From the NCBI GenBank assembly GCA_963736055.1, contig CAVTNM010000008.1:992001-1056000 (forward strand): 64,000 nucleotides of DNA, read 5' to 3'. The translations under genes and the position numbers were made by a program. Positions 18,431 through 26,979 of the stretch are shown one piece after another; the first letter of the stretch is position 1, and each line of letters starts with the position of its first letter. Source of the stretch: AC-32 sp963736055 (lineage in GTDB: Bacteria; Actinomycetota; Thermoleophilia; Gaiellales; Gaiellaceae). The notes under the pieces were generated by a model, which did no database searches, had not been told where the DNA came from, and saw only the letters and a program-made list of their open reading frames with translations.

Positions 18431-19320
18431 GGGTCCCGGCGCTCGTCGCAGCTGCCGCGCTCGTCGTCGTCCTGGCCGCGGCCTGCGGCTCGTCGAACAA
18501 GAGCTCCTCGTCGACCACGACCGGCACGGCCAGCGCGAGCTCATGCACGCCCGACCAGCTCAACCTCGTCAAGACGGGCCAGCTGACGGTCGCGACGGAC
18601 AACCCGGCCTTCCCACCGTGGTTCGGCGGAGGCACGCCGAAAGGCTCGACCTGGAAGTTCAACGACCCGACCACGGGCAAGGGCTACGAAAGCGCCGTCG
18701 CCTACGCGGTGGCGAAGAAGCTCGGCTTCCAGCGGGGCGCGGTCAAGTGGGTCGTCGTCCCCTTCGAGCAGCTGTTCAAGCCGGGCAAGGCGGCCTACGA
18801 CTTCGACATCAACCAGGTTTCGGTCACCCCGCAGCGCAAACAGAGCGTGAGCTTCAGCGACTCCTACTACAACACCAACCAGGCGCTCGTCGCGATCAAG
18901 GGGACGCCGATCACGAAGGCCAAGACCACCGCCGACCTGAAGAAGTACAAGCTGGGCGCACAGATCGGGACGACGAGCTACGACTACATCGTCAAGAACA
19001 TCAAGCCGGACCAGCAACCGGCGGTCTACAACAACTCCAACGACGTCAACTCCGGACTGAAGACGCACGCCATCGACGGGATCGTGGTCGACCTGCCGAC
19101 CGCGTTCATCATCACCGGCGCCGAGGAGGTGCCGAACAGCGTCGTCGTCGGCCGGTTCCCGGCGATCGGCGGCGGCGACCACTTCGGCATGGTCTTCTCG
19201 AAGGGCAACAGTCTCGTCACGTGCGTGAACAAGGCGCTCTCGGAGCTCAAGGCCGACGGCACGCTCAACCAGCTCCAGGACAAGTGGATCTCGTCCGGCG
19301 GCGCTCCCGTCCTGAGGTAG
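18427..19320 (+). CDS. Polar amino-acid-type ABC substrate-binding lipoprotein
   Basis: 297 residues from GTG at 18427, overlapping the LLM stop (GTGA). The signal ends in a lipobox (VVLAAACGSSN) followed by a Ser/Thr linker. The type 3 binding fold (SBP_bac_3) begins at GQLTVATDNPAFPPWFGG and includes NQVSVTPQRKQSVSFSDSYY and GAQIGTTSYDYI. These are typical of amino-acid importers. Translational coupling to the LLM gene suggests that the ligand feeds or belongs to the same catabolic route. Confidence 0.88.
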   Translation: MRVPALVAAAALVVVLAAACGSSNKSSSSTTTGTASASSCTPDQLNLVKTGQLTVATDNPAFPPWFGGGTPKGSTWKFNDPTTGKGYESAVAYAVAKKLGFQRGAVKWVVVPFEQLFKPGKAAYDFDINQVSVTPQRKQSVSFSDSYYNTNQALVAIKGTPITKAKTTADLKKYKLGAQIGTTSYDYIVKNIKPDQQPAVYNNSNDVNSGLKTHAIDGIVVDLPTAFIITGAEEVPNSVVVGRFPAIGGGDHFGMVFSKGNSLVTCVNKALSELKADGTLNQLQDKWISSGGAPVLR

Positions 19321-19330
19321 CGAAAGCCGA

Positions 19331-20182
19331 GTGAGCGCCGGCGCGGACCCGGGCCGCGGGTCCAGGATCCTGGGAGACCTACGGGGCAGCGGTCAGGGCA
19401 GCGTCTGGATCGCGCTCGCGAGCACGGTCGTGTTCGCCGCGATCGTGGTCGCCGTCGTGGTCACCTCGCCGGGCTGGCCGGCGGTCAAGAAGGCGTTCTT
19501 CAACCGCGAGATCTTCGTCGACTCGTTCCCGGAGATCGCGCGCGCCTTCCTGCTCAACATCCGGATCTTCCTGATCGCAGAGGCGATCATCCTCGTCTTC
19601 GCGCTCCTGATCGCGATCCTGCGCGGCCTGCCTGGACCGGTCTTCTTCCCGATCCGCGGGCTCGCGGTCGTCTACACGGATCTCTTCCGCGGCATCCCGA
19701 CGATCCTCGTCATCTACATCCTCGGCTTCGGCGCGCCGGCCCTTCAGCTCTCCTGGCTGGAGCGGTTCACGCCCCTCTTCTGGGGCATCGTCGCGCTCGT
19801 GCTCGTCTACTCGGCCTACGTCGCCGAGGTCTACCGCGCCGGGATCGAGTCGGTCCACCAGAGCCAGGAAGCCGCGGCGCGCTCGCTTGGGCTCTCGCGG
19901 CCGCAGACGCTGCGCTTCGTGATCGTCCCGCAGGCTGTCCGGCGGGTCATCCCGCCGCTGCTGAACGACTTCATCGGGCTGCAGAAGGACACGGCGCTCG
20001 TCGCCCTGATCGGCCCGATCGAGGCGTTCCGCCAGTCGCAGATCGACGTCGCCGCGACCTTCAACTACACGCCGTACCTCTGCACGGCTCTGCTCTTCGT
20101 GCTCCTCACCATCCCGATGGCGCGCCTGACCGACTGGCTTATCGCGCGCGATCGCAGGCGCCAGCTCGCCGGGGCGGCGTGA
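19331..20182 (+). CDS. Polar amino-acid-type ABC permease
   Basis: HisM/GlnP-type permease, 283 residues from GTG at 19331. The membrane region starts at VWIALASTVVFAAIVVAVVV. The conserved loop AGIESVHQSQEAARSLG-like stretch and FVIVPQAVRRVIPPLLNDFI are clear. The long N-terminal segment before the core suggests an additional periplasmic loop. It lies 10 bases after the binding protein and overlaps the ATPase start. Confidence 0.92.
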   Translation: MSAGADPGRGSRILGDLRGSGQGSVWIALASTVVFAAIVVAVVVTSPGWPAVKKAFFNREIFVDSFPEIARAFLLNIRIFLIAEAIILVFALLIAILRGLPGPVFFPIRGLAVVYTDLFRGIPTILVIYILGFGAPALQLSWLERFTPLFWGIVALVLVYSAYVAEVYRAGIESVHQSQEAAARSLGLSRPQTLRFVIVPQAVRRVIPPLLNDFIGLQKDTALVALIGPIEAFRQSQIDVAATFNYTPYLCTALLFVLLTIPMARLTDWLIARDRRRQLAGAA

Positions 20183-20934
20183 GCGCGAACGGCGAGGCGC
20201 TTCGGCTCGAGGGCGTCCGCAAGTCCTTCGGCAAGGCCGAGGTGTTGAAGGGCATCGATTTAGCCGTCGCCGAGCACGAGGTCGTCTGCCTGATCGGCGC
20301 GTCAGGCTCGGGCAAGTCGACGCTCCTTCGCTGCGTCAACCTGCTCGAGCCACTCGACGCGGGGAGGATCGTCCTCCTCGGCGAGGAGATCACCGACCGC
20401 GGCGTCAAGCTGAACGAGGTCCGGCGGCGGATCGGGATCGTCTTCCAGTCCTACAACCTCTTCCCGCACATGAGCGTGCTGGGCAACGTCACGCTCGCGC
20501 CGCGCCGCGTCCTGGGGGTGTCGAAGGCCCAGGCCGAGGCGGACGCAACGGCCCTGCTCGGCCGATTCGGGCTCGCCGAGAGGAGGGACGAGTATCCCGA
20601 CCGGCTCTCGGGCGGCCAGCAGCAGCGGGTCGCGATCGTGCGCGCCCTGGCGATGAAACCGGAGCTGATGCTCCTGGACGAGGTGACGAGCGCGCTCGAT
20701 CCGGAGCTCGTCGCCGAGGTGCTGAACGTGATCCGCGAGCTCGCCGAGGGCGGCATGACGATGCTGATCGCGACCCACGAGATGAGCTTCGCGCGGGACA
20801 TCGCCAACCGCGTGTGTTTCCTCGACGCCGGGCGGATCCTGGAGCAAGGCCCGCCCCGCGAGATCTTCTCGCACCCGAAGGAGCAGCGGACACAGCAGTT
20901 CCTCGAGCGGATCATCGAGGCCGGTCGCCTCTAA
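20179..20934 (+). CDS. Polar amino-acid-type ABC ATPase (GlnQ/HisP type)
   Basis: 251 residues from GTG at 20179 (GTGA overlap). Walker A GASGSGKSTLLRC, signature LSGGQQQRVAIVRAL, Walker B LMLLDEVTSALDPE and switch His in LIATHEMSFAR are intact. It closes the operon that starts with the LLM oxidoreductase. Confidence 0.94.
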   Translation: MSANGEALRLEGVRKSFGKAEVLKGIDLAVAEHEVVCLIGASGSGKSTLLRCVNLLEPLDAGRIVLLGEEITDRGVKLNEVRRRIGIVFQSYNLFPHMSVLGNVTLAPRRVLGVSKAQAEADATALLGRFGLAERRDEYPDRLSGGQQQRVAIVRALAMKPELMLLDEVTSALDPELVAEVLNVIRELAEGGMTMLIATHEMSFARDIANRVCFLDAGRILEQGPPREIFSHPKEQRTQQFLERIIEAGRL

Positions 20935-20943
20935 GCTTCCGGT

Positions 20944-21186
20944 GTGGCCGAGCTCGTCGTGTTGGAAGTTGTCGGTTCCGAGCCGGAGGCCGAGCTGATC
21001 TGCTCGTTCCTGCGGAGCGCGGGGATCCCGTGCATCCAGCAGCGCACGAACTACGCCGCGGGGGTCGGCGACGGGATGTCCGTCATCGGCGGGCCGCGGG
21101 AGATCGTCGTGCACGAGCAGAACCTGGCCGAGGCGCAGGAGGTCCTCAAGCAGCAGCGCCCGCTCGGCACAGACGACATCGAGTAG
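20944..21186 (+). CDS. DUF2007-type small protein
   Basis: 80 residues from GTG at 20944. ELICSFLRSAGIPCIQQRTN and PREIVVHEQNLAEAQEVLKQ match the small DUF2007 domain, a ferredoxin-like fold often called a putative signal-transducing protein. It lies just after the ABC importer and before a DUF4389 gene. Function not established. Confidence 0.8.
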   Translation: MAELVVLEVVGSEPEAELICSFLRSAGIPCIQQRTNYAAGVGDGMSVIGGPREIVVHEQNLAEAQEVLKQQRPLGTDDIE

Positions 21187-21203
21187 CGCAAACGACATCG
21201 AGT
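21173..21203. repeat. 12-base direct repeat at the end of the DUF2007 gene
   Basis: ACGACATCGAGT occurs at 21173-21184 and 21192-21203, the second copy just past the stop codon. It looks like a 19-base local duplication that placed a copy of the gene end ahead of the next ribosome binding site. Confidence 0.6.
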
Positions 21204-21212
21204 GGGAGGTGC

Positions 21213-21866
21213 ATGATGGAGGCAGGCGCTTCGCAGAACTACCCGGTGGAATTCTCGGTCGACTACCCGGAGCGCGTTCTCAACCGGGTCTCGACAGCGT
21301 TCCGGATCTTCGCCGCAATCCCGATCCTGATCGTCGCCGCCACGCTCGGGGGCGAGGGGTCGAGCTACTACGGCGGCGCGGGCAACGAGAACTGGGCCTG
21401 GGGCGGTGGCGGAGCGGCGGCCTTCCTTTTCCTGGGCCCGCTGCTGATGATCCTGTTCAGGCAGAAGTACCCGCGCTGGTGGTTCGACTGGAATCTCCAG
21501 GTCCTGAGGTTCGAGAACCGGATCGCCGCCTACCTGGCGCTGATGGATGACCGCTACCCGTCCACCGACGAGCAGCAGTCGGTGCAGCTCGAGTTCCCGT
21601 ACCCCGACGCCGAGCGCGACCTCAACCGCTGGCTGCCGCTCGTGAAGTGGTTCCTGGCGATCCCGCACTACATCGTGCTGCTCTTCCTCTGGCTGGCCGC
21701 GTTCGTCTCGGTCGTGATCGCGTGGTTCGCGATCCTGTTCACGGGGCGCTATCCACGCGGGCTGTTCGACTTCGTCGCCGGCGTGCTGCGCTGGGGGAAC
21801 CGCGTGATCGCATACGCGTTCGTCCTCGTCACGGACGAATACCCCCCGTTTCGGTTGAGCCCGTGA
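21213..21866 (+). CDS. DUF4389 membrane protein
   Basis: 217 residues from ATG at 21213 with GGGAGG upstream. YPVEFSVDYPERVLNRVSTA at the start and FTGRYPRGLFDFVAGVLRWG near the end are hallmarks of DUF4389. Three hydrophobic helices are visible at about 30-50, 70-85 and 145-170. These actinobacterial proteins are of unknown function. The stop lies one base from the stop of the convergent gene. Confidence 0.88.
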   Translation: MMEAGASQNYPVEFSVDYPERVLNRVSTAFRIFAAIPILIVAATLGGEGSSYYGGAGNENWAWGGGGAAAFLFLGPLLMILFRQKYPRWWFDWNLQVLRFENRIAAYLALMDDRYPSTDEQQSVQLEFPYPDAERDLNRWLPLVKWFLAIPHYIVLLFLWLAAFVSVVIAWFAILFTGRYPRGLFDFVAGVLRWGNRVIAYAFVLVTDEYPPFRLSP

Positions 21867-21867
21867 G

Positions 21868-22446
21868 CTAGTTCGCGGACGCGGCGGAGACGCCGTCGAG
21901 CAGCGCCCAGTTTGCGGCCAGGGCAGCCTCGGCGAGGCCGACCAGGCGTCCGTCCTCCTGCTCCGCGAGCTGTGCGCGGGCTTCCGCGGCGTGCTCGTGG
22001 TCGCGCTCGCCGTGGAGGACGAAGTACTCGACCGCCTCCGAGCCCTCGGCGAAGCCGTAGTGCTCGACGAGGCCGCGCAGCTTCGTCTCCGAGATCGCCG
22101 GCTGGCCCGACTCGATCGCGTACAGGATCGCGGCCGCGCCGAGCTCGTCCTCGGCGGCTGCCCAGGCCGACGCGCAGCAGCGTGTCTCCGGCAGAGGCTC
22201 GGCGGCCTCGGTGCCCAGGGCCGACGCGAAGTCGTCCCAGAGCCCGATATGAGCTGCCTCTTCGTCCGCGTGCAGGTCAGCCGTCCGCGCGGCCCGCGCG
22301 AGCGCGACGACCGCGTGGCGGTACTCGCCGGCGTAGTGGGCCAGCTCGTCGCGGGTCAGCTCACCCCGCTCCCAGCGGACGTAGAAAGGATGCTCGAGGA
22401 CGTCCCAGCGCTCTCGAGCCGCGTCGATCCCGGCGATCACGTTCAT
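21868..22446 (-). CDS. TenA/PqqC-like (haem-oxygenase fold) protein
   Basis: 192 residues from ATG at 22446 with GGGAGGAG upstream. All-helical. Putative metal or active-site residues are spread in HPFYVRWERGELTRDELAHY, DEEAAHIGLWDDFA, AILYAIESGQPAISETKL and EYFVLHGERDHEHA. The E-x4-H-x3-D-x2-H arrangement resembles the diiron haem-oxygenase-like (CADD/PqqC-like) group rather than thiaminase TenA. Substrate unknown. Confidence 0.65.
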   Translation of the reverse strand: MNVIAGIDAARERWDVLEHPFYVRWERGELTRDELAHYAGEYRHAVVALARAARTADLHADEEAAHIGLWDDFASALGTEAAEPLPETRCCASAWAAAEDELGAAAILYAIESGQPAISETKLRGLVEHYGFAEGSEAVEYFVLHGERDHEHAAEARAQLAEQEDGRLVGLAEAALAANWALLDGVSAASAN

Positions 22447-22475
22447 GTGTCTCCTCCCGTCGAGCGACCTCGTCC

Positions 22476-23423
22476 TCACGATCCTACAACCACCCACCGA
22501 CGCTCTCGATGGCTGGCGGCGATTGCGTCCCCGATCAGCATCGCCGCGTGCCCGTCGGCGAAGGTCGGGTACTCGCCTCCGCCGTAGACCGCCTCGAAGC
22601 AGTGCCTGAAGGTGTCGGCGAAGCCCTCGACGTGGCCGGGCGGGAGGAACCCGCGCTCGCGCGGCCGCACCTCGGCCGGGCGCTCACGGTGCCCGAGCCA
22701 GAGCTCGTCCGGGCGCTCCGAGCTCCACGCGGCCGAGCCCGTCGAGCCGTCGACCTGAAACGAGAGCGAGTTCTTGCGGCCCTGGCTCACCTGTGACACG
22801 ACCATCGACCCGCGTGCGCCGCCCTCGAAGCGAAGGAGCACGTTCGCGGCGTCCTCCGTGTCCCGCCCGGGCACGAAGGTCGCGAGGTCGGCGCAGACGG
22901 ACTCGATCCGCAGGCCCGTGACGAACTGAACGAGGTCGAGCCAGTGCGAGCCGATGTCGCCGATCACGCGAAGCGCGCCGCCGAGCTCGGGGTCCACGCG
23001 CCAGTTCGTGTCATCCGGGAAGGCGAGCCAGTCCTGGAGGTAGGAGCCGTGCACGTGCCGGATCTCCCCGAGATCCGTCGCGCGGGCTTCGTGACACTGC
23101 GGGTAGAAGCGGAGGTTGAAGCAGGTCGCAGCGACGAGGCCCGTCTCGTCTGCGAGCCGAGAGAGCTCCGCCGACTCGGCCGAGGTGCGCGCGAGCGGCT
23201 TCTCGCAGACGACGTTCTTCCCAGCCTCGAGCGCCGCCCGGGCCTGCGCGAGGTGCAGGTGGTTCGGCGTTGCCAGGTGGACGAAGTCCACGGCCGGGTC
23301 GGCCAGCGCGGCGTCGAGGTCGCCCGAGGAGCCGAAGGCCGCGGCCACCTCGATGTCCAGGCGCCGCAGCGCCTCGACGTGCAGGGTGCCCGCGAACCCG
23401 GTTCCCACGACGACCGTCGCCAC
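22476..23423 (-). CDS. Gfo/Idh/MocA-family oxidoreductase
   Basis: 315 residues from GTG at 23423. The N-terminal Rossmann fold opens with VVVGTGFAGTLHVEALRRL; the family motif VVCEKPLART holds the catalytic-site Lys. GGALRVIGDIGSHWLDLVQF carries the His/Asp-type substrate motif of the C-terminal domain. It probably acts on a sugar or cyclitol with NAD(P). It stands alone after a terminator and 29 bases upstream of the TenA-like gene on the same strand. Confidence 0.88.
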   Translation of the reverse strand: MATVVVGTGFAGTLHVEALRRLDIEVAAAFGSSGDLDAALADPAVDFVHLATPNHLHLAQARAALEAGKNVVCEKPLARTSAESAELSRLADETGLVAATCFNLRFYPQCHEARATDLGEIRHVHGSYLQDWLAFPDDTNWRVDPELGGALRVIGDIGSHWLDLVQFVTGLRIESVCADLATFVPGRDTEDAANVLLRFEGGARGSMVVSQVSQGRKNSLSFQVDGSTGSAAWSSERPDELWLGHRERPAEVRPRERGFLPPGHVEGFADTFRHCFEAVYGGGEYPTFADGHAAMLIGDAIAASHRERRWVVVGS

Positions 23424-23442
23424 GCGGTGACGATAAGCCAGA

Positions 23443-23470
23443 CGAGGGGCGGCCGCCGAGCCGCCCCTCG
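23443..23470 (-). terminator. Terminator of the MacB/FtsX-type exporter operon
   Basis: A perfect 11-bp stem (CGAGGGGCGGC / GCCGCCCCTCG) with a six-base loop begins 22 bases after the permease stop on the minus strand, ahead of the Gfo/Idh gene. Confidence 0.75.
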
Positions 23471-23492
23471 CTTGCCGTCCACGAGCCTGTCG

Positions 23493-26049
23493 CTACTCGT
23501 ACTGCAGCGCCGAGAGCACGTCGAGCCGGGAGGCGCGCCGCGCGGGCGCGACCGCCGCGAGAATCCCGGCCACGATCGCCGTCAGCGTGAAGGCTGCGAT
23601 CGAGACGAGCGGGAACGAGAACGCGACGCCGTACTTCCCGACGGCATGCGTGACCGAGGCCGCGAGCAGGATCCCGAGCGGCAGCCCGAGCGCGGCGCCG
23701 ATCAACGCCGTGATCACGCTCTCGTGCCGCACCATCCGGCGAGCCTGCCGCCTGGTCAGGCCGACCGCCCGCAGCATCCCGAGCTCGCGTGTCCGCTCGA
23801 ACACCGAGAGGACGAGCGTGTTGACCATCCCGAAGAGGCTCACGACCACCGAGAGCGCGAGCAGCACGTAGAGCAGGTTCGTCATGGTGGAGATCCACGA
23901 CGACTGGCTCTTCACGAACTGCGCCTCGGTCTCGATCTTCGTGTCCGGGAACGAGGCCAGTGAGCGCTCGAGCGACGACCGGGAGACGTTGCCGTCGATC
24001 AGCGTGAGCTGGTTCCCCGGCCGGGCGAAGTCGCGGTCGAAGGCCTGCTTCGAGATCACGATCCCGCCCAGCAGCTCGTACAGGCGCGGCGGCTGGAAGA
24101 GGCCCACCACCTTCATGTGCATGGGCCTGCCGGCGGGCGTCCGGAGCGTGAAGGCGTCGCCGAGGTGCAGGTCGTGCTTGCTCGCGAACGACTGCTTCAC
24201 GAGGGCGCCGTTCTCGCCAAGGGCGACGAGGCTGGCGTTCGACGAGCCCTGCTTCCAGGTGAAGTTGTAGAGCCCGGAGACCGTCTTCGGATCGACGCCG
24301 TTCACCGTCGCGTTCGTGTTTCTCACCCGGCCGCGATCGGAGCGGATGCTCGTCGAGCGGGCGATCCCGGGCGCCTTCTCGGCAGCCGTGCCGGCTGCGG
24401 CCGTGAAGGCCGACCAGCCGTTCTTCGAGCTGATTACCCAGTCAGCGCTGACCTGCTCGTGTAGCGCCCGGTCGACCGAGCCGTGCAGGCCCTTGCCGAG
24501 GACGGCCACGAACGAGACCAGCGCGAGGCCGATCATCAGCGCCGCCGCGGTCGAGGCAGTGCGGGCCGGGTTGCGGACCGCGTTGCTGGAGGCCAGCTGT
24601 CCGGCCGGGCCGCCGAGCGACCGCGCCGGGAAGCCGACCAGCTTCGCGAGCCCGGAGACGAGAGCCGGTGCGAACCCGGCCACTCCGAGCAGGCCGATCA
24701 GCGTGCCGGCCGCCAGCGCGAGCAGGCTCTTGCCGGCGCCGACGTTCCCGCCCAGGGTCGCGTAGCCGATCAGGGCCGTCGCGATCCCGAACAGTACGAG
24801 CCCGGCGATCGGGCCCACGCGCTTGCGGCCGCTCGGGCACCGCTCCCTCGCGAACGGCCGCGATCGGGGGCACGCGCGTCGCGCGGATCGCCGGCCACAG
24901 TCCTGCGAAGAGCGTGACGAGCACGCCGAGCAGGATCGAGACGACGAACGTCCTGGTCGCGTAGACGGGCGAGCTCTGCGGCAGCGACAGGCCAAGTGCG
25001 TCGAAGAGCGCCGTGAGCCCGCGGGCGAGCCCGATCCCGGCCGCGATCCCGATTGCCGATGCGAGCACGCCGATCGCAAGCGACTCGACGACGACCGAGC
25101 GGAGCACCTGCCGTCGGCTGGCGCCGAGCGTCCGTAGGGTGGCCAGCTCGCGCGTGCGCTGGGCGATCGTGATCGAGAGCGTGTTGAAGATCACGAACGC
25201 GCCGACGAAGAGGGCGATTCCGCCGAAGCCGAGCAGGAACCCGCGGATGAACGAGAGGAACGCGTTCACGTTCTTCTGATCCGCCTTGGCCTGCTCGTCC
25301 GCGGTCTTGACCTGGACGCCGCCGGGGATGGCCGAGCGCAGCTCGCGCATGAGGCGGTCGGTCGAGACCCCGGGCCTTGCCGCTACCGAGATGGCCGTGA
25401 AGCCGTTCAGCTCCAGCATGGCCTGGGCCGTCGGGATCGTGAACACCGCGATCGTGGCGCCGCCGAGGCTGTCGACGTCGCCGTACTTCGCGATGCCGCT
25501 GATCCGGAAGCGCTGCTTCGGGCCCTTCGCCGCGGCGTCGATGTAGTCGCCGACCGTGAAGTGGTGCTTCTTGGCCGTGTTCGAGTCGATCACGACGTCG
25601 TGGCGGCCGTGCGCCCAGCTCCCGGCCACGAGGTGCAGCGGGTTGAAGCGCGGCTGCGAGGGATCGATCCCGAAGCCGAAGGTCGGGTTGCCGCCCGAGT
25701 CGATCGCGTTCCCGTCGCGGTCGATCAGCTTCGTGTTGGTGGTGTCGTTGTTGAGGTCGATGATCGAGCCGGCGGCGGCTCCGACCTCGGGAAGCGAGCG
25801 GACCTTCACGAGCAACTTGTTCGAGACCGTGCCGTTGCCGCTGTTCGAGTAGTCGACGAGCGACTTCTTGCTGACTACGGCGTCCGTGTGCGCGTACGAG
25901 CTGGTGAAGATCGTGTCGAACGCCTTGGTGATCGTGTCGGTGACGACGAAGCTGCCGCTCACCATCGCCACGCCGAGCACGATCGCGAGCGCCGTCAGGA
26001 CGGCGCGGACAGGGCGGGCCGCGAGGCCCTTGAGCGAGACCCGGATCAT
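23493..26049 (-). CDS. FtsX-family ABC exporter permease, one frameshift
   Basis: About 850 residues from ATG at 26049, overlapping the ATPase stop (ATGA). Two FtsX-type modules are visible: an N-terminal helix (LTALAIVLGVAMVSGSFVV) with a large extracytoplasmic MacB-like domain, three helices, then a second extracellular domain and a last helix set ending APARRASRLDVLSALQYE. A one-base insertion near 24838 breaks the frame after AVREGAVPE. The restored frame continues RKRVGPIAGLVLFG. Likely exports a lipid, peptide or drug, or releases lipoproteins; substrate unknown. Confidence 0.88.
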
Positions 26050-26825
26050 CGCCCCGTCACCTCCTGCATCGCGGCGAGGACCTCGACCGCCGTCGACTCG
26101 GAGATGTCCTTGACGATCAGACCGTCGGCGATGAAGAGGATGCGGTCGGCCATCGCTGCTGCGCGCGGGTCGTGCGTCACCATCACCGTCGTCTGGCCGA
26201 GCTCGTCGACCGAGCGGCGCAGGAGATCGAGCACCTCGCCGCTCGACGCCGAGTCGAGGTTGCCGGTCGGCTCGTCGGCGAAGATCACCTTCGGCCTCGT
26301 GACCAGCGCCCGGGCGAGTGCGACCCGCTGCTGCTGACCGCCGGAGAGCTGCGCCGGCCGGTGCGAGCGGCGCGCGGCGAGGCCGAAGCTGTCGAGCAGG
26401 CTGTCGAGCCACTCCCGCTCCGGCTTGCGGCCGGCGATCGTGAGCGGCAGGACGACGTTCTCCTCCGCGTTCAGCATCGGAAGGAGGTTGAAGAACTGGA
26501 AGACGAAGCCGATCTTCTCCCGCCGGAGCCTGGTCAGCTTCTTGTCGGAGAGATTCGTGATCTCGACCCCGTCGAGCAGCACGCTGCCGCTCGTCGGCCG
26601 GTCGAGCCCGGCGAGGATGTGCATCAGCGTCGACTTGCCGGAGCCCGAGGGCCCCATGATCGCGGTCAGCTTGCCGTCGGCAACGTCGAGCGAGACGCCG
26701 CGGAGGGCTTCGACACACGTTCCGCCTTCGCCGTAGCGACGGACGAGGTTCGTGGCTGAAACTACTACCGGCCGCTCGGCGTAGGCGTCCGGAATGACTT
26801 CGGCGGGAATGGCGACAGTGGACAT
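26046..26825 (-). CDS. MacB/LolD-type ABC ATPase
   Basis: 259 residues from ATG at 26825 with GGAGGAG upstream. Walker A GPSGSGKSTLMH, Q-loop FVFQFFNLLPML, signature LSGGQQQRVALARAL, Walker B VIFADEPTGNLDSAS and switch His in VTHDPRAA are intact. It drives the FtsX-type permease encoded just downstream and is divergent from the large LuxR-type regulator gene, a likely regulator of the pair. Confidence 0.94.
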   Translation of the reverse strand: MSTVAIPAEVIPDAYAERPVVVSATNLVRRYGEGGTCVEALRGVSLDVADGKLTAIMGPSGSGKSTLMHILAGLDRPTSGSVLLDGVEITNLSDKKLTRLRREKIGFVFQFFNLLPMLNAEENVVLPLTIAGRKPEREWLDSLLDSFGLAARRSHRPAQLSGGQQQRVALARALVTRPKVIFADEPTGNLDSASSGEVLDLLRRSVDELGQTTVMVTHDPRAAAMADRILFIADGLIVKDISESTAVEVLAAMQEVTGR

Positions 26826-26979
26826 GGCATCTCCTCCTGCTTTGTGCCGTGTGGACTGCCCGCAGTGTCCGCGCGCGTGGGTGCCATTCGCATTGGGGGC
26901 ACCCCTAAACCCGCCCCTAAGGTTTCGTTAGCTTGGCTCTACAATTGGCATTTCCGGGTCGTCGATCGGGGATCAAGAC
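26826..26979. promoter_or_regulatory. Divergent control region with inverted repeat
   Basis: The 154 bases between the exporter ATPase and the LuxR-type regulator hold an inverted repeat GGGTGCC-N12-GGCACCC at 26879-26904, followed by two CCCCTAA elements (about 26902-26908 and 26915-26921). These are candidate operator sites, possibly for the adjacent regulator. Confidence 0.5.

Noticed and set aside
16859..18544. 561-codon minus-strand open frame across the LLM gene
   Set aside because: Antisense to the clear LLM oxidoreductase; low-complexity Asp/His/Arg composition.
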